Assembly: GCA_012839035.1 (NCBI GenBank)
Contig: DUOB01000089.1
Coordinates: 1 to 46,682 of the forward strand
Source: Propionibacterium sp.
Lineage (GTDB): Bacteria > Actinomycetota > Actinomycetes > Propionibacteriales > Propionibacteriaceae
DNA length: 46,682 bases
Reading direction: 5' to 3'
The position numbers were made by a program, and so were the translations under genes. Positions 16,353 through 24,849 of this stretch are shown piece after piece (position 1 is the stretch's first letter; every line of letters begins with the position of its first letter). Under the pieces are notes generated by a model. The model was not told where the DNA came from and did not search any database. It saw nothing but the letters and a program-made list of their open reading frames with translations.

Positions 16353-17963
16353 TCAGCCCAGATCCACCACTCTGTCGCAGCGCTCGATGACGCGGGGATC
16401 GTGGGTGATGACGAGCACCGGGTCGCCTGCCGACGCCGCCCAGATGTCGGCCATGAGGCCGTCCGCGGTCTCCGCGTCCAGATGCTCGGTCGGTTCGTCG
16501 AGGATCCAGCACTGGTGATGCCCGAGCAGCACCCTCGCGAGCGCCACGCGCCGCGCCTCGCCACCGGAGAGCATCGCGCCCTCCTCACCGACGATCCGGT
16601 TCGGATTCATGTGGAGTCCGGATCGGCGGAGCGCGTCCTGCAGGTCGTCCTCGGTCGCGTCCTTGTTGCCGATCTTCACGTTCTCCGCGACCGAGGTGTT
16701 GAAGATGTGGGCGTCCTGGGCCAGATAGCCGATCGTGCCGGCGACCCGGACCTCACCGGCGACCGGAGGGATCAGGCCCATGAGCGTCGCGGCGATCGTC
16801 GTCTTGCCCACACCGGACGGCCCCACGAGAGCCACCCGTTCGCCCGCGCCGACATGGAGATCGACACCGGTCAACACGGGGTCCGACCCCGGCCAGCCGA
16901 CGCTCGCCTCCGTCAACTCGATCGACGGCACCGGTGCCACCGTCCCTGCCGCACGATCACCACGACCCAGCGGAGGAGCTTCGAGCACCTGGGTGACGCG
17001 CGCGAGACCCGCGGTCGCCCGGGTATGGGTCTGCGCCGCCTGCGTCAGCGTCGACAGCACCTCGTGCAACGCGAGCGGCACGAGCACGAGTGTGCCCAGC
17101 GCAACCCGGTTGAGGTCGCCGTTGGCGACGGCGGGTACGCCGACCGCCAGCGCGACCAGCACCGCGAAACCGGCGGCCAGCACCTGGACGCCGGCCGCGA
17201 CGCCACGGACGACCGCGGCCCGCTCCTCGGCGTTCCGCAACCGTTCATCGACCGCCAGCATCGCAGCGCTGCGCTCGGCATCACCATAGGCGGCCAGGTC
17301 GAAGGCCGCCCGGTTGATCTCCCGGACCCGATCCGCGAGCTCCCCTCGGGCCGGCACCGTTTCGGCGTCAGCGCGGGCGGAGGCCCTCTTGGCGAGCCTC
17401 GGCACGACCACGCCCGCGATGATCGCCGACCCGAACAGGGCGATGCCCGCGATGGGGGAGAGGATCGTCATCGCGATGGACGCCACGAACGTGATCAGGC
17501 CGGCGGACGCGAAGGGCAGCGCGACGCGCACGATCAGGTCCTGGATGGCCTCGACGTCCTTGACGATGCGCACGAGCAGATCCCCGCGGCGCCGGCCGAG
17601 CAGCGTTGTGGCCGCCAGCCGCGTATACGTGCGGATCCGGAGCAACGACTGCATCCGCAGGGCGAGGGTGTGGGAGGTGATGCGCTCGGCGTACCGGAAC
17701 ACCGCACGGAACAGACCGCACGCCCGGACGATGACGATGATCACCATGAGATAGAGCACGGGCGGGCGTTCAGCAGCCCGCGACAGCAGCCACGCCGAGG
17801 CGCCCATGAGCGTCACCGCGGCGAGCGAGGTCAGGAACTGCAGCAGCAGCGACGACGCGAACAACGTCCGCGAGCGGGGCACCTCGGGCATGAGCGCCCG
17901 CGCCAGGGCGAAGGGTGACTGCCCGGTCACGTCCCGGTCCGCCAGCGAGGTCGGTCGGCTCAT
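16353..17963 (-). CDS. cydC: Cytochrome bd assembly ABC transporter subunit CydC
   Basis: The 536-residue protein is an ABC half-transporter: six helices in the first 300 residues (LLLQFLTSLAAVTLMGASAWLLSRA is the CydC-like opening, cited in part) and a C-terminal ATPase. Walker A is GPSGVGKTT, the signature LSGGEARR, and Walker B CWILDEPTEHLD. With CydD it moves thiols or heme-linked compounds and is needed for assembly of the bd oxidase. The start overlaps the cydD stop by four bases (ATGA), so translation is coupled. In some actinobacteria cydC and cydD are fused; here they are separate. Confidence 0.92.
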   Translation of the reverse strand: MSRPTSLADRDVTGQSPFALARALMPEVPRSRTLFASSLLLQFLTSLAAVTLMGASAWLLSRAAERPPVLYLMVIIVIVRACGLFRAVFRYAERITSHTLALRMQSLLRIRTYTRLAATTLLGRRRGDLLVRIVKDVEAIQDLIVRVALPFASAGLITFVASIAMTILSPIAGIALFGSAIIAGVVVPRLAKRASARADAETVPARGELADRVREINRAAFDLAAYGDAERSAAMLAVDERLRNAEERAAVVRGVAAGVQVLAAGFAVLVALAVGVPAVANGDLNRVALGTLVLVPLALHEVLSTLTQAAQTHTRATAGLARVTQVLEAPPLGRGDRAAGTVAPVPSIELTEASVGWPGSDPVLTGVDLHVGAGERVALVGPSGVGKTTIAATLMGLIPPVAGEVRVAGTIGYLAQDAHIFNTSVAENVKIGNKDATEDDLQDALRRSGLHMNPNRIVGEEGAMLSGGEARRVALARVLLGHHQCWILDEPTEHLDAETADGLMADIWAASAGDPVLVITHDPRVIERCDRVVDLG

Positions 17964-19720
17964 CGTTCCCCCTCCTGACCGGCGCCGTGCAGGGCCGCCA
18001 CCTGGTCGCCCTCGGAATCCGGGGCCTGGTCGCCGGCCCCTGTGTCACCGGCCGCGGGCACCACCGGTGCGCTGAGCTCGATCACCCGATCCGCGGCGGC
18101 GAGCACCGCGGGGCGGTGGGTGACGACCAGCGCACCGGCGCCGCTGCGGCGTACTCCCTCAAGAACATGCGCCTCGGTGTCCCCGTCCAGCCCGGCCGTC
18201 GGCTCGTCGAGCACGAGCAGCTTGGCGCCCGCATCGATACGCAGGAGCGCCCGGGCCATGGCGATTCTCCGGATCTCACCGGCGGACAGATTCTCCCCGG
18301 CGTCGGCAACCTCGCGCTCGGGATCCAACGCCTCGCCTCCGGCGCGGCGCAGGGCATCGGCGACGGCGTCGGCGCCGGCGGACGGATTCCCCAGCCGCAC
18401 GTTGTCCGCGATCGTGCCGGAGACGAGCCCTGGTTCCTGGGCGACATAGGCGAGCTGCTCCCGCCACGAGGTGATGTCCAACTCGAACAGCAGTCGATCC
18501 CCGACGCGGATGTCACCGGTGCTCGGTGCCCAGAACCCCATGAGCAGTGCCAGCACCGTCGATTTGCCGCACCCCGAGGGTCCGGCGAGCGCGACGACCT
18601 CGCCCGGGCGTACTTCCGCCGAGAAGTCCACCAACGCCGGAACCTTGCCTTCCGGATAGGTGAAGGACACCCGGTCGAACACGACGGGCGCTTCGGCGGG
18701 GGAGGGAGCGGGCAGCGTGCCGGGTTTGCCGCCGGCCGCCTCGATGACCGCGAAGGCGTCGTCGGCAGCCGCGATGCCGTCCACCGAGTCGTGATAGTGG
18801 ACGCCCACCTGACGAACGGGAAGATAGACCTCGGGCACGAGGATCAGGACGAACATGCCGGTCACCAGATCCATCTGGCCGTCGACGATGAGAAGCCCGA
18901 CGGGCACGGCGACCAGCGCCACCGAATAGGTCGCGAGCAACTCCAGCGTTGCTCCGGACAGGAACGTCACGCGCAGCGTGGACATGGTCTCGGAGCGGTG
19001 CTTCTGCTCGCTGATCCCCAGCCCGATGGTCTGGTTCTTGGCGCGCCCGAACGCCTGCAGCGTGGGCAGTCCTGCGACGAGGTCACCGAAGTGGTTGGCG
19101 AGTCTTCGTTGCGTACGCCAGCTCTTCGCCATCTTCACCTTGGTCGCGAGGCCGATGAGGACCATGAACACCGGAATCAGCGGGAGCGACACAGCCACGA
19201 TCAGGGCCGAGGGGACATGGGTGGCGAAGATCGCGACTCCGACGATGAGCGGAACCGTGAACGCAAGGGCGAGCTGGGGGAGGTACCGGGAGAAATAGCC
19301 GTCCAGGTTGTCGAGGCCGTGGGTCAACAGGGCGATGAGGGATCCGGTGGAGGTGTCGGTACGCCCCGGCGCCCGCAGGCGGGCCGCCATGATGTCCGCC
19401 CTCAACTGGGACTTGACCGCGGCGGCCGAACGGTGGGCGAGCCAGGAATTGAGCCAGGCGAGCAGGGCGCGGCCGGCGATGATGGCGGTCAGTACGCCCA
19501 GCGCCGCCCATAGGCCACCGAACGGCATGGCATCCACACTGCCGGGCTGGGTGCCGTCCGGGCCGCGTGAATCGAAGACCCGCGCGATCATGCGGGACAG
19601 GATCCAGGCTTGGCTGACGACGAGCAAGGCCGTCGCGGTGCCGACCGCCACGCCGGCCACCAGATAGGTCCTGGTCGCTCTCGCGCGGGTCAACAGTCTG
19701 TGGTCAATCGCTCCGGCCAT
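17960..19720 (-). CDS. cydD: Cytochrome bd assembly ABC transporter subunit CydD
   Basis: The 586-residue half-transporter opens with the CydD-like LLVVSQAWILSRMIARVF helix. The ATPase has Walker A GPSGCGKST, a signature that reads LSAGEIRR instead of LSGGQ, and Walker B LLVLDEPTAGLD. An acidic and Gly-rich tail of about 35 residues follows the domain. It pairs with CydC. It starts 93 bp behind cydB; a strong hairpin lies in that gap and may lower expression of cydDC relative to cydAB. The LSAGE variant is also seen in other CydD proteins. Confidence 0.92.
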   Translation of the reverse strand: MAGAIDHRLLTRARATRTYLVAGVAVGTATALLVVSQAWILSRMIARVFDSRGPDGTQPGSVDAMPFGGLWAALGVLTAIIAGRALLAWLNSWLAHRSAAAVKSQLRADIMAARLRAPGRTDTSTGSLIALLTHGLDNLDGYFSRYLPQLALAFTVPLIVGVAIFATHVPSALIVAVSLPLIPVFMVLIGLATKVKMAKSWRTQRRLANHFGDLVAGLPTLQAFGRAKNQTIGLGISEQKHRSETMSTLRVTFLSGATLELLATYSVALVAVPVGLLIVDGQMDLVTGMFVLILVPEVYLPVRQVGVHYHDSVDGIAAADDAFAVIEAAGGKPGTLPAPSPAEAPVVFDRVSFTYPEGKVPALVDFSAEVRPGEVVALAGPSGCGKSTVLALLMGFWAPSTGDIRVGDRLLFELDITSWREQLAYVAQEPGLVSGTIADNVRLGNPSAGADAVADALRRAGGEALDPEREVADAGENLSAGEIRRIAMARALLRIDAGAKLLVLDEPTAGLDGDTEAHVLEGVRRSGAGALVVTHRPAVLAAADRVIELSAPVVPAAGDTGAGDQAPDSEGDQVAALHGAGQEGER

Positions 19721-19767
19721 ATGCCTGAGTCTGCCTCCTCGCTCAAGTGATCAGCGCACATGACCAC

Positions 19768-19799
19768 GCCGGCCCCGACCGGAGGTGGTCGGGGCCGGC
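19768..19799. terminator. Strong hairpin between cydB and cydD
   Basis: GCCGGCCCCGACC (19768-19780) and GGTCGGGGCCGGC (19787-19799) are perfect 13-base arms with a six-base loop, 14 bp behind the cydB stop. No T-run follows on the minus strand, so it may slow or partly end transcription, or protect the cydAB message from decay, rather than stop it fully. Confidence 0.5.
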
Positions 19800-19813
19800 G
19801 CAGGACGCGGCGT

Positions 19814-20851
19814 TCAGTTGGCAGCCGGGGTGGGTGCCGGCAGGTTCTTGGTGCTCAGGCGCTTGCGGAACACCCAGAACGTCCAGGCCTGATAGGCGAG
19901 GACCACCGGGAGGAAGATGACCGTGGCGACGGTCATGATCTGCAGGGTGTACGACGTCGAGGCCGCGGCCTGGATCGACAGGTCGTTTCCGGGGGTCAAC
20001 GCCGGAACCACGTTCGGCCACATCGCGACGAACATGCCCGAGACCATGGTCGCGATGCTCACGACGGTGCCGAAGAAGGCCCAGCCTTCCCGGTCCTTGC
20101 TGTTCATGAACAGTGCCAGCACGATGCCGAGGATCGACAGCGCGGTGATGATCCAGCTGATGACGCCCTTGCCGTAGGCGGCGGTCGTCCAGATCGTCAG
20201 CGCGCCGAGGAGCACCAGCGCACCGACGCCCAGCTTCGCTGCCAGCGCCCGCGCTTCCAGGCGGATGTCGCCGAGGGTCTTCAGGGCGATATAGAGCGAG
20301 CCGTGGAACATGAAGACGACAAGGAAGGCAAGGCCGCCGAGCAGCGCGAATGGGGTGAACAGGCCCAGGATGTTGCTGAAGCTGCCATACATCACCCAGT
20401 TGCGACGCTCCGGATCGGCGACGATCGGCAGGCCGCGGACGAAGTTGGCAAAGCCGACGCCCAGCACCAGCGGCACGACGGTCGAACCGAAGATGATGAA
20501 GGAGTCGAAGAGCTTCCGCCAGTCGTCCCGGTCGTGCTTGTGCCGATATTCGAACGACACGCCTCGCAGGATCAGGCCGATCAGCACGAGGAAGAGCGGG
20601 ATATAGAGACCGGAGAAGACGGTCGCGTACCACTCCGGGAAGGCCGCGAACATCGCACCGCCCGCGGTCAACAGCCACACTTCGTTGGCGTCCCAGACCG
20701 GGCCGATCGTGTTGATCATCACCCGGCGGTTGTTTTCCTTCCTGCCCAGGACGGGGAACAGCATGCCGACTCCGAAGTCGAATCCTTCAAGGATGAAGAA
20801 CCCGGTCCAGAGAATGGCAATCGCGATGAACCAGATTTCAGCGAGCGTCAT
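19814..20851 (-). CDS. cydB: Cytochrome bd ubiquinol/menaquinol oxidase subunit II, CydB
   Basis: The 345-residue protein begins MTLAEIWFIAIAILWTGFF, then EGFDFGVGML and GPVWDANEVWLLTAGGAMF, the conserved opening of CydB. About eight to nine hydrophobic helices follow. It forms the bd oxidase with CydA and supports its fold and proton route. GAGGAAA lies upstream of ATG 20851. The cydA stop is 27 bp before it. No small cydX-like frame is evident between cydB and cydD. Confidence 0.95.
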   Translation of the reverse strand: MTLAEIWFIAIAILWTGFFILEGFDFGVGMLFPVLGRKENNRRVMINTIGPVWDANEVWLLTAGGAMFAAFPEWYATVFSGLYIPLFLVLIGLILRGVSFEYRHKHDRDDWRKLFDSFIIFGSTVVPLVLGVGFANFVRGLPIVADPERRNWVMYGSFSNILGLFTPFALLGGLAFLVVFMFHGSLYIALKTLGDIRLEARALAAKLGVGALVLLGALTIWTTAAYGKGVISWIITALSILGIVLALFMNSKDREGWAFFGTVVSIATMVSGMFVAMWPNVVPALTPGNDLSIQAAASTSYTLQIMTVATVIFLPVVLAYQAWTFWVFRKRLSTKNLPAPTPAAN

Positions 20852-20878
20852 GTCAGATTTCCTCGGTCAGTTTCGCGA

Positions 20879-22387
20879 TCAGTACGCAAAGGTCATCGGA
20901 GCGTCGTCATCCTCGATGACCTTCGGCTCCTCGACGTAGTCGGGCATGCCCAGCTTGATGTAGTGCAACAGGAGCTTCACTTCGATCACCGCGAGGATGC
21001 CGTAGACGAGGGTGAAACCGATCAGCGAGAACAACATCTGGCCGGCGGTGACGCCGGGGGAGACGCCCGACATCGTCGGCATCAGGCCGAACACCACCCA
21101 GGGCTGGCGGCCCATCTCGGTGAAGATCCAGCCGAACGAGTTGCCGAACAGCGGCGCGAGTGGCAGGGCGACCATGAGCCACACCCAGAGCTTGCCCGTC
21201 GGCAGGCGGTCGCCGCGCAGGATCCAGAGCATCCAGGCCCCGATGGCCATCGCGATCATGCCGAGCGTGATCATGATCCGGAAGGTCCAGTAGGCGACGA
21301 CGATGTTCGGGTTGTAGCCGTTCTGCGAGAAGTGGTCGGCGATCTCATCGCCATAGCGTTCGCGCAGCATCGGGGTGTATTCCTGCTGGTATTCGCTCTC
21401 GAGCCGGTTGATGCCGGGGACCTCGCTGGTGAAGTCGCCCTTGGCCAGGAAGGACAGCAGGCCGGGGACGTGGATCTCGAAGATCGGCTCGGTCGCCTCC
21501 AGGTTGCCGATCGTCAGCAGGGAGAAGTCGCCGGTGTCCTCATAGGCGCCCTCCGCCGAGGACATCTTCATCGGCTGCGATTCATACATCGCCTTGGACT
21601 GGAAGTCACCGGTGAGCATGACGCCCATGCCCGCGATGATCAGGAGGATGGCGCCGAACTTGGCGGTGAAGCGGTAGGGCGCGATCTGGTGGTCGTGGTC
21701 AGCGAGCTGCTGCATGCCTTCGACGTCGTTCAGATCGACCTGCTTCGGCAGCGTCTTGTTTAGCCGGTGCAGATGCCAGCCGGCCACCGCGGCCAGGAAC
21801 GAGGCGGAGACCAGGAACGCGGCAGCCATCTGGTGCGGGAACGTCGCCAGGAACACGTGGTTGGTCAGCACGGCGAGGAAGTCGGTGAGCTCGGCGCGAT
21901 TGGTCTCCGGATTGAACTGGAAACCGACCGGGTTCTGCATGAACGAGTTCGCGGCCAGGATGAACAGCGCGGACAGCGTCGTGCCGAAGGACACGAACCA
22001 GATCGTGAGCAGGTGGATCTTCTGCGGCAGGCGGTCCCAGCCGAAGATCCACAGCCCGAGGAACGTCGACTCGAGGAAGAACGCGACCAGCGCCTCGAGC
22101 GCGAGCGGAGCGCCGAAGATGTCGCCGACGAAGCGGGAATATTCGGACCAGTTCATGCCGAACTGGAATTCCTGAACGATGCCGGTGACAACGCCCATGG
22201 CGAAGTTGATCAGGAACAACTTCCCGTAGAACTTGGTCAGCCGCAGGTAATTCTGGTTGCCCGTGCGGACCCATAGGGTCTGCAGGATCGCCACCAGGTA
22301 AGACAAACCCAAGGTGATGGGGACGAACAAGAAGTGGTAGACGGTGGTGATCCCGAACTGCCACCGTGCGACTGTTTCCGCGCTCAT
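20879..22387 (-). CDS. cydA: Cytochrome bd oxidase subunit I, CydA
   Basis: The 502-residue catalytic subunit shows the heme ligands and acidic residues of the family: His18 (TTVYHFLFVP), His185 (LATFPHQMAAAF), Glu98 and Glu106 (LALEALVAFFLES), and the GRQPW motif near residue 400 region. WDRLPQKIHLLTIWF is the segment after helix 3. The quinol-binding Q loop is of moderate length. It oxidises menaquinol or ubiquinol and reduces oxygen at low oxygen tension. ATG 22387 gives the family's usual N-terminus; a 79-residue extension in frame runs across the control region and is not real. Two BlaI-type operators lie upstream. Confidence 0.95.
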   Translation of the reverse strand: MSAETVARWQFGITTVYHFLFVPITLGLSYLVAILQTLWVRTGNQNYLRLTKFYGKLFLINFAMGVVTGIVQEFQFGMNWSEYSRFVGDIFGAPLALEALVAFFLESTFLGLWIFGWDRLPQKIHLLTIWFVSFGTTLSALFILAANSFMQNPVGFQFNPETNRAELTDFLAVLTNHVFLATFPHQMAAAFLVSASFLAAVAGWHLHRLNKTLPKQVDLNDVEGMQQLADHDHQIAPYRFTAKFGAILLIIAGMGVMLTGDFQSKAMYESQPMKMSSAEGAYEDTGDFSLLTIGNLEATEPIFEIHVPGLLSFLAKGDFTSEVPGINRLESEYQQEYTPMLRERYGDEIADHFSQNGYNPNIVVAYWTFRIMITLGMIAMAIGAWMLWILRGDRLPTGKLWVWLMVALPLAPLFGNSFGWIFTEMGRQPWVVFGLMPTMSGVSPGVTAGQMLFSLIGFTLVYGILAVIEVKLLLHYIKLGMPDYVEEPKVIEDDDAPMTFAY

Positions 22388-22398
22388 AGCGGCCAACG

Positions 22399-22415
22399 TA
22401 CTACTCGCTGTAGGA
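22399..22415. promoter_or_regulatory. BlaI/MecI-type operator, copy 1
   Basis: TACTACTCGCTGTAGGA has arms TACTACT and TGTAGGA around CGC. Each arm is one base from the BlaI/MecI half-sites TACTACA and TGTAGTA. It lies 12 bp before the cydA start. Confidence 0.65.
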
Positions 22416-22464
22416 GAAAGGTACTCCCCAGACGCAATGTGAGCCGAACGAAACAGTGCGCTAT

Positions 22465-22481
22465 TATTACACGCTGTAGTA
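22465..22481. promoter_or_regulatory. BlaI/MecI-type operator, copy 2, over divergent promoters
   Basis: TATTACACGCTGTAGTA has arms TATTACA and TGTAGTA around the same CGC centre and at the same spacing as copy 1. It overlaps the only A/T-rich patch of the gap (TATTATTA at 22462-22469). That patch can act as -10 for cydA (TAATAA on the minus strand) and for the regulator (TATTAT on the plus strand). Binding here could therefore block both genes. Confidence 0.7.
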
Positions 22482-22503
22482 GAACCCGTGCCACCATTGG
22501 CCC

Positions 22504-22872
22504 ATGGCTGTTCTGGGCGAGCTGGAGAGCAGGGTGATGGACGTGCTGTGGCGCGTCGTGGCGCCCTCGCCGGTGCGTGCGGTGCACACCGAGCTGTCAC
22601 AAGAGCGTGACCTTGCGTACACAACCGTGATGACCGTCCTCGACAGACTCGAGAAGAAGGGCCTGGTCTCCCGGTTCCGACAGGGACGCCAGTGGCTCTA
22701 TTCCCCGTCGGTGACGCGTGAGGATCTCGTTGCCGACGAAGTGCTCGAGGTGCTCGAGATGCTCAGCCATGATGCTCCGGCGCGCCATGCGGCCCTGGCG
22801 GGGATCCTCAATCGGTTGTCGGCCGAGGACCGCAGTGTGTTGAAGGGCCTGTTGCGGCGCGAGGCCAGCTAG
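22504..22872 (+). CDS. BlaI/MecI/CopY-family transcriptional repressor
   Basis: The 122-residue protein has the penicillinase-repressor winged helix: LGELESRVMDVLWRV, the recognition region YTTVMTVLDRLEKKGLVSR, and a wing with QGRQWLYSP. Residues 75-122 are the helical dimer part. No BlaR1/MecR1-like membrane protease gene is adjacent, so the signal that releases it is unknown. The gene is divergent from cydA, with two operator-like palindromes in the 116-bp gap, so it probably represses itself and cydABDC. No ribosome binding site is obvious before ATG 22504. It ends three bases before the convergent ABC exporter gene. Confidence 0.9.
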   Translation: MAVLGELESRVMDVLWRVVAPSPVRAVHTELSQERDLAYTTVMTVLDRLEKKGLVSRFRQGRQWLYSPSVTREDLVADEVLEVLEMLSHDAPARHAALAGILNRLSAEDRSVLKGLLRREAS

Positions 22873-22875
22873 CGG

Positions 22876-24849
22876 TCAGCTCACCGGCGCGGTGAACTGG
22901 GACTGATAGAGGCGCGCGTACGCCCCCTCCGCGGCCAGCAACTCCGCGTGTGATCCCTGCTCCACGATCTGTCCCTCTTCCATGACGAGGATCACGTCCG
23001 CATCGCGAATGGTCGACAGACGGTGGGCGATGACGAACGAGGTCCGGTCCTTGCGCAGCGCCGACATCGCGTGCTGCACGAGCGCCTCGGTGCGGGTATC
23101 GACCGAGGACGTCGCCTCGTCCAGGATCAGCAGGGCAGGGTCGGACAGGAACGCGCGGGCGATCGTGATGAGCTGCTTCTCGCCGGCGGAGATGTTGGCG
23201 CCCTCGTCGTCGATGACGGTGTCATAACCGTCGGGGAGGGTGTGGACGAACCGGTCGACGTATGTCGCCGTCGCCGCCGCCACGATCTCCTCCTCGGTGG
23301 CGTCGGGTCGCCCGTACGCGATGTTGTCCCGGATCGTGCCGCCGAACAACCACGTGTCCTGCAGGACCATGCCGATGTTCTCGCGGAGCGCCCGCCGGGA
23401 CACCGTCGAGATGTCCACGCCATCGAGGGTGATGCGGCCGCCGTCCAGTTCATAGAAGCGCATGACGAGGTTGACGAGGGTGGTCTTGCCCGCTCCCGTG
23501 GGGCCGACGATGGCGACGGTCTGGCCGGGTTCGACGGTGAGCGTCAGGTCGGTGATGAGGGGCTTGTCCGGGTCGTACGCAAAGTCGACGCCCTCGAACC
23601 GGATCTCCCCGAGCGTCGGGTTGAGCGTCCCCTCGCCCTCCGGCACCTGCTCGGTCTCGTCGAGGACCTCGAACACCCGCTCGGCGGAGGCCACGCCCGA
23701 CTGCATGAGGTTCGCCATCGACGCGATCTGCGTGAGCGGTTGGGTGAACTGGCGGGAATACTGGATGAACGCCTGCACATCGCCCACGGTCATCGATCCG
23801 CTGATGACGCGGAGCCCGCCGAGGACGGCGATCAGGACATAGTTCAGGTTCCCGACGAACATCATCACGGGCATGATCAGCCCACTGATGAATTGCGAGC
23901 CGAAGCCGGCCCGGTAGAGCTCCTCATTGCGCTTGGCGAACACCTGCTCGACCTCGCGCTGCCGCCCGAAGACCTTGACGAGCGAGTGACCGGTGTACGC
24001 CTCCTCGACGTGGGCGTTCAACTCACCGGTCGACTTCCACATCTGGGCGAACAGAACTTGGGAGCGCTTGCCGATGACGGCCACGAGCACCATCGAGACC
24101 GGGATGGAGATCAGCGCCACGAGCGTGAGCAGAGGCGAGATGATCAGCATCATCACGAGCACACCGATGACCGTCACCAGAGAATTCATCAGCTGCGACA
24201 GGGTCTGCTGCAGGCTCTGGGAGACGTTGTCGATGTCGTTGGTGACGCGGCTCAGGATCTCGCCGCGGGACTGCTTGTCGAAATAGCTCAGGGGCAGTCG
24301 GTTGAGCTTGGCTTCGACGTCGCGGCGCAGACGATAGACGGTGCGCTGGACGATCCCGGTCAGCAGAAACGCCTGTGCCCAGGCGAACAGAGCCGACACC
24401 AGGTAGAGCGCCATGGTGACCGCCAGCAGCCAGGCCAGTCGCTCGAAGTCGACGCCCGCGCCGGGCACGGCGGTGGAGTTCGCGAGCAGGTCGGCCAGTC
24501 CGTCATCGCCGCCGGCGCGCAGATCGGCCACCACGCTTTCCTTGGACGCTCCGGGCGCCATGGTCGCCATCATGGTGCCCAGGACGCCGTCGAAGACCAC
24601 GTCCGTTGCCCAGCCCAGGACCTTCGGGCCGACGACGCTGAGCGCGACACCGATGATCGACAGGCCGATCACCACGATCGTGAGCGTGCGTTCCGGCCGC
24701 AGTTGGCCGACCAACCGTTTGAGCGACGGTCCGAAGTTGATCGCCTTCTCCACCGGTTTCGGGCCGTGCGGGCCCGCCTGTGGACCGGTAGGCCGATGCT
24801 CAGGACGCGCCGCCGCCTTGGCCGGTGCGGACTTTCCCTCGGTGCTCAT
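22876..24849 (-). CDS. ABC exporter half-transporter, MdlB/multidrug type, canonical ATPase partner
   Basis: The 657-residue protein has a polar Pro/Ala-rich leader (about 1-40). A six-helix domain follows, with an enlarged loop between helices 1 and 2 (about residues 85-135), then an ATPase. Walker A is GPTGAGKTT, the signature ISAGEKQ, Walker B LLILDEATSSVD with the catalytic Glu, and the switch His lies in VIAHRLSTIRDAD. It overlaps the preceding gene by four bases (ATGA). That gene's product carries an altered catalytic residue, so the two probably form an asymmetric exporter. The substrate is unknown: lipid or drug. Confidence 0.92.
   Translation of the reverse strand: MSTEGKSAPAKAAARPEHRPTGPQAGPHGPKPVEKAINFGPSLKRLVGQLRPERTLTIVVIGLSIIGVALSVVGPKVLGWATDVVFDGVLGTMMATMAPGASKESVVADLRAGGDDGLADLLANSTAVPGAGVDFERLAWLLAVTMALYLVSALFAWAQAFLLTGIVQRTVYRLRRDVEAKLNRLPLSYFDKQSRGEILSRVTNDIDNVSQSLQQTLSQLMNSLVTVIGVLVMMLIISPLLTLVALISIPVSMVLVAVIGKRSQVLFAQMWKSTGELNAHVEEAYTGHSLVKVFGRQREVEQVFAKRNEELYRAGFGSQFISGLIMPVMMFVGNLNYVLIAVLGGLRVISGSMTVGDVQAFIQYSRQFTQPLTQIASMANLMQSGVASAERVFEVLDETEQVPEGEGTLNPTLGEIRFEGVDFAYDPDKPLITDLTLTVEPGQTVAIVGPTGAGKTTLVNLVMRFYELDGGRITLDGVDISTVSRRALRENIGMVLQDTWLFGGTIRDNIAYGRPDATEEEIVAAATATYVDRFVHTLPDGYDTVIDDEGANISAGEKQLITIARAFLSDPALLILDEATSSVDTRTEALVQHAMSALRKDRTSFVIAHRLSTIRDADVILVMEEGQIVEQGSHAELLAAEGAYARLYQSQFTAPVS

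Noticed and set aside
19760-21763. 667-residue frame opposite cydB and cydA
   Set aside because: It is a composition artefact of charged His/Asp/Arg-rich residues facing clear cyd genes.
20879-22624. Longer CydA with a 79-residue N-terminal extension
   Set aside because: The extension would run through both operators and the divergent gene; the conserved start is MSAETVARWQFG.
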